This document shows positions 62,638-64,000 of a DNA stretch of 64,000 bases, piece after piece. The notes beneath the pieces were generated by a model, which was not told the DNA's origin, did not search any database, and saw only the letters and a list, made by a program, of their open reading frames with translations. Every line of letters begins with the position of its first letter. The first letter of the stretch is position 1. Source of the stretch: an uncultured Oscillospiraceae bacterium. GTDB taxonomy: Bacteria; Bacillota; Clostridia; Oscillospirales; Oscillospiraceae. The position numbers were made by a program, and so were the translations under genes. The DNA lies in the NCBI GenBank assembly GCA_934613505.1, contig CAKTTB010000002.1, forward strand, positions 130,645 through 194,644, given 5' to 3'.

Positions 62638-63312
62638 ATGGGGAAAATTACCATCCAGAATTATACATGCAAGAACCCGATCACGATGATCGGTTTTGAG
62701 GCGGGGATCTGCTGGGGTGCGGATACTGCAGACGAAAAGAAGAACTATCGCAGAGGGCTGGACTGTCTGGAGAGCGGGCATGGAAGAACGTTTGAGTTTC
62801 CGGATGTCTATCTGACGCTGGAGGGATATTCGGCGAGGGTGATCCGGGAGTGGTACACGCACATCGGCGGCCAGCCGACGCGGCTGCAGGCCAGCACGCG
62901 CTATATCAACTATGAGCATGGCTTTGACTATGTGACGCCGGCCAGCATTGCGGAGCGTTCGGCCGCAAAGGCGGTCTACGATGAACTGATGGCAGAAATT
63001 CAGAAGCATCTTGCCCGGCTGGACGAGCTCGGCGTCCCGCGCGAGGATTCCGCGATGGGGCTGCCGCTCGGCATGGAGACGAGGATCGTCTGCAAGCACA
63101 ACCTGCGGAATCTCATGGATATGTCGCGCCAGAGGATGTGCAGCCGTGCATATCACGAATACCGCGCACTGTTCAGCGACCTCTGTCGGGAGCTGAGCGG
63201 TTACTCGGAGGAGTGGGACTACACAGTCAGCCATTACTTCATGCCAAAGTGCAGAGCCATCGGTTTTTGCCCGGAGAAGCATTCCTGCGGCAGAATGCCG
63301 CCCAGAGAATAG
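62638..63312 (+). CDS. thyX: ThyX-like flavin-dependent thymidylate synthase
   Basis: A 224-aa protein related to ThyX, which makes dTMP from dUMP with FAD and methylenetetrahydrofolate. Supporting segments are REWYTHIGGQPTRLQASTRYINY and LPLGMETRIVCKHNLRNLMD with QRMCSRAYHEYRALFSD (canonical LP...T...NLR...L...AQ-EIR). The RHRxxS motif of typical ThyX is replaced by THIGGQPTRLQAS, so this is a divergent subgroup. AGGAGGAATGGATA precedes ATG 62638. It follows the DUF3160 pair on the same strand by 31 bases and ends before a strong terminator. Confidence 0.8.
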   Translation: MGKITIQNYTCKNPITMIGFEAGICWGADTADEKKNYRRGLDCLESGHGRTFEFPDVYLTLEGYSARVIREWYTHIGGQPTRLQASTRYINYEHGFDYVTPASIAERSAAKAVYDELMAEIQKHLARLDELGVPREDSAMGLPLGMETRIVCKHNLRNLMDMSRQRMCSRAYHEYRALFSDLCRELSGYSEEWDYTVSHYFMPKCRAIGFCPEKHSCGRMPPRE

Positions 63313-63324
63313 AGCGGAAATACG

Positions 63325-63361
63325 ACACGGGAGAGAATCTGATTGCGATTCTCTCCCGTGT
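63325..63361. terminator. Terminator after the ThyX-like gene
   Basis: A perfect 15-bp stem (ACACGGGAGAGAATC and complement) with loop TGATTGC, 13 bases after the stop. Confidence 0.85.
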
Positions 63362-63580
63362 GGTATCCGCAGCTTATGGCTCCGACGCAAGCTCTGCTTG
63401 ACAAATCGGAGCTTCTATTACAGGACACAGATTTCATCCGTAATCTCCTGTACCGTCTGATTGCCTGTTTCAATCTTTATGGTGTCAAGTGCCTGATACG
63501 TATGGATTCTTGCTACGCTTATTCCCCGTCAAATATCGCTTTTTGCGTTTCTGCGATTTTGTTAAAGCCTTCTCAGACGC
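63362..63580. other. Intergenic stretch, no gene seen
   Basis: Lower GC than upstream. Nothing recognisable on either strand; short plus-strand frames here are antisense to the small minus-strand genes that follow or lack start signals. Confidence 0.4.
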
Positions 63581-63676
63581 TTATTCTTCGCCGGTCAGCA
63601 GCTTGTTCAGCGGGTTTCTTTCCGGGTGTTTTCCCCCGGTCAGAATGTCATATAAATACCTGTTATCCAGAATCAT
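63581..63676 (-). CDS. 31-codon open frame, in phase after the membrane protein
   Basis: From ATG 63676 a 31-codon frame begins MILDNRYLYDILTGGKHPER and ends with TAA at 63583-63581. It is in the same reading frame as the 69-aa membrane protein, separated by its TGA and six sense codons (QDIRDD). It looks like the natural C-terminal tail of that protein cut off by a stop codon. A separate microprotein is less likely as only a weak GGAT-type site precedes it. Confidence 0.4.
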   Translation of the reverse strand: MILDNRYLYDILTGGKHPERNPLNKLLTGEE

Positions 63677-63694
63677 ATCATCCCGGATATCCTG

Positions 63695-63904
63695 TCAAAG
63701 CGGCATCGGTGTCCGTGCGATCAGAATGACCGCCAGAATCGCGCCCACAAATGCCGCAGCCCCTATGACAGCCAACACCTTTTTGCCGAGTTTCTTCTTC
63801 GCTGCCTTGCCAATCAGCGCGGCGCAAGCCATGCAGACAGCCGCAGCAACAAGTGCAATGCCCAGCGTTTCCCATAGCCAAGATAGTTCATATAGGATTT
63901 TCAT
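63695..63904 (-). CDS. Small two-helix membrane protein, unknown
   Basis: A 69-aa protein with two hydrophobic helices (LGIALVAAAVCMACAALIG, about 14-32, and VLAVIGAAAFVGAILAVILIA, about 43-63) joined by a strongly basic loop (KAAKKKLGKK). CAGGAGATGATCGC precedes the ATG at 63904. Cytoplasmic loop with the termini outside is likely. The frame resumes after the TGA at 63695, see the 31-codon frame. No family recognised. Confidence 0.6.
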   Translation of the reverse strand: MKILYELSWLWETLGIALVAAAVCMACAALIGKAAKKKLGKKVLAVIGAAAFVGAILAVILIARTPMPL

Positions 63905-64000
63905 GCGATCATCTCCTGTTCGTTAAACTGGAAGTTATAAGTTTCTATTCTTTTCCTTTTTTGCTATTATAAACCCAATCATTAAAATCAAATTCATAAG
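63905..64000. other. AT-rich window end
   Basis: AT-rich DNA, probably the promoter region of the small membrane protein gene. CTATTATA at 63965-63971 gives TATAAT on the minus strand, about 60 bases from the start codon. Confidence 0.4.

Overview
The window is about 60% GC and looks like the chromosome of a strictly anaerobic gut Clostridia, most likely Oscillospirales. The evidence is Gram-positive signals (AAGGAGG-type ribosome binding sites, TTGACA-17-TATAAT promoters), YesM/YesN signalling, a GntR/LacI-hybrid AraR-type repressor, Trk/Ktr potassium uptake, a ThyX-like thymidylate synthase, lipoprotein sugar-binding proteins and dispersed Oscillospirales-style intergenic repeats. No rRNA, tRNA or CRISPR array was recognised. 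The organism call is an inference from gene content and composition.

Layout. 1-2.8 kb is a scrapyard: an aldo/keto reductase and a LysR regulator that both lost their 5' ends, a flavodoxin-like gene cut by a TnpV remnant, and a low-GC three-gene cassette with its own promoter. 3.0-6.6 kb holds a heterodimeric ABC exporter. 6.6-8.3 kb holds an uncharacterised 313-aa U32-like protein preceded by a possible 28-30 aa peptide gene, the pair lying between inverted copies of a dispersed repeat. 8.3-12.2 kb holds an ECF-type S component, a Crp/Fnr regulator, D-lactate dehydrogenase, a phosphoesterase and an XdhC-like protein. 12.6-16.5 kb carries a truncated surface protein, a hydrolase, an oxidoreductase gene with an internal amber codon, small Cys-rich proteins and a TetR regulator. 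16.6-18.9 kb carries an XRE regulator, two DNA alkylation repair genes and an acetyltransferase.

19-33.2 kb is the most coherent block. A YesN/YesM two-component system with its own sugar-binding lipoprotein is followed by an AraR-like repressor, a furanose-type ABC importer (binding protein, double ATPase, two permeases), an FGGY kinase, araA and araD. Together these would sense, import and convert L-arabinose or a related sugar to D-xylulose-5-phosphate. 34.8-37.5 kb is larE-larB-larC (nickel-pincer cofactor synthesis) without larA. 37.7-43.2 kb holds a phosphopantetheinyl transferase, an acetyltransferase and a second heterodimeric ABC exporter behind a MarR regulator with paired palindromic operators.

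43.2-44.3 kb is a second scrapyard. 44.4-48.6 kb carries a FliB-like lysine methylase, a PAP2 phosphatase, an acetyltransferase and a polysaccharide deacetylase lipoprotein. 48.7-58.2 kb is a mostly housekeeping run: trkH-trkA, an SpoU-type rRNA methyltransferase, dprA, topA, trmFO, plsX and rnc. The last part carries a DUF4085-like protein, inorganic pyrophosphatase, a DUF3160 protein with a partner, a ThyX variant and a small membrane protein gene.

The best candidates for something undescribed are the small peptide plus U32-like protein pair at 6.8-7.9 kb, the DUF3160/VCBS-like/ThyX cluster at 59.8-63.3 kb, and the orphan FliB methylase at 44.4-45.5 kb.
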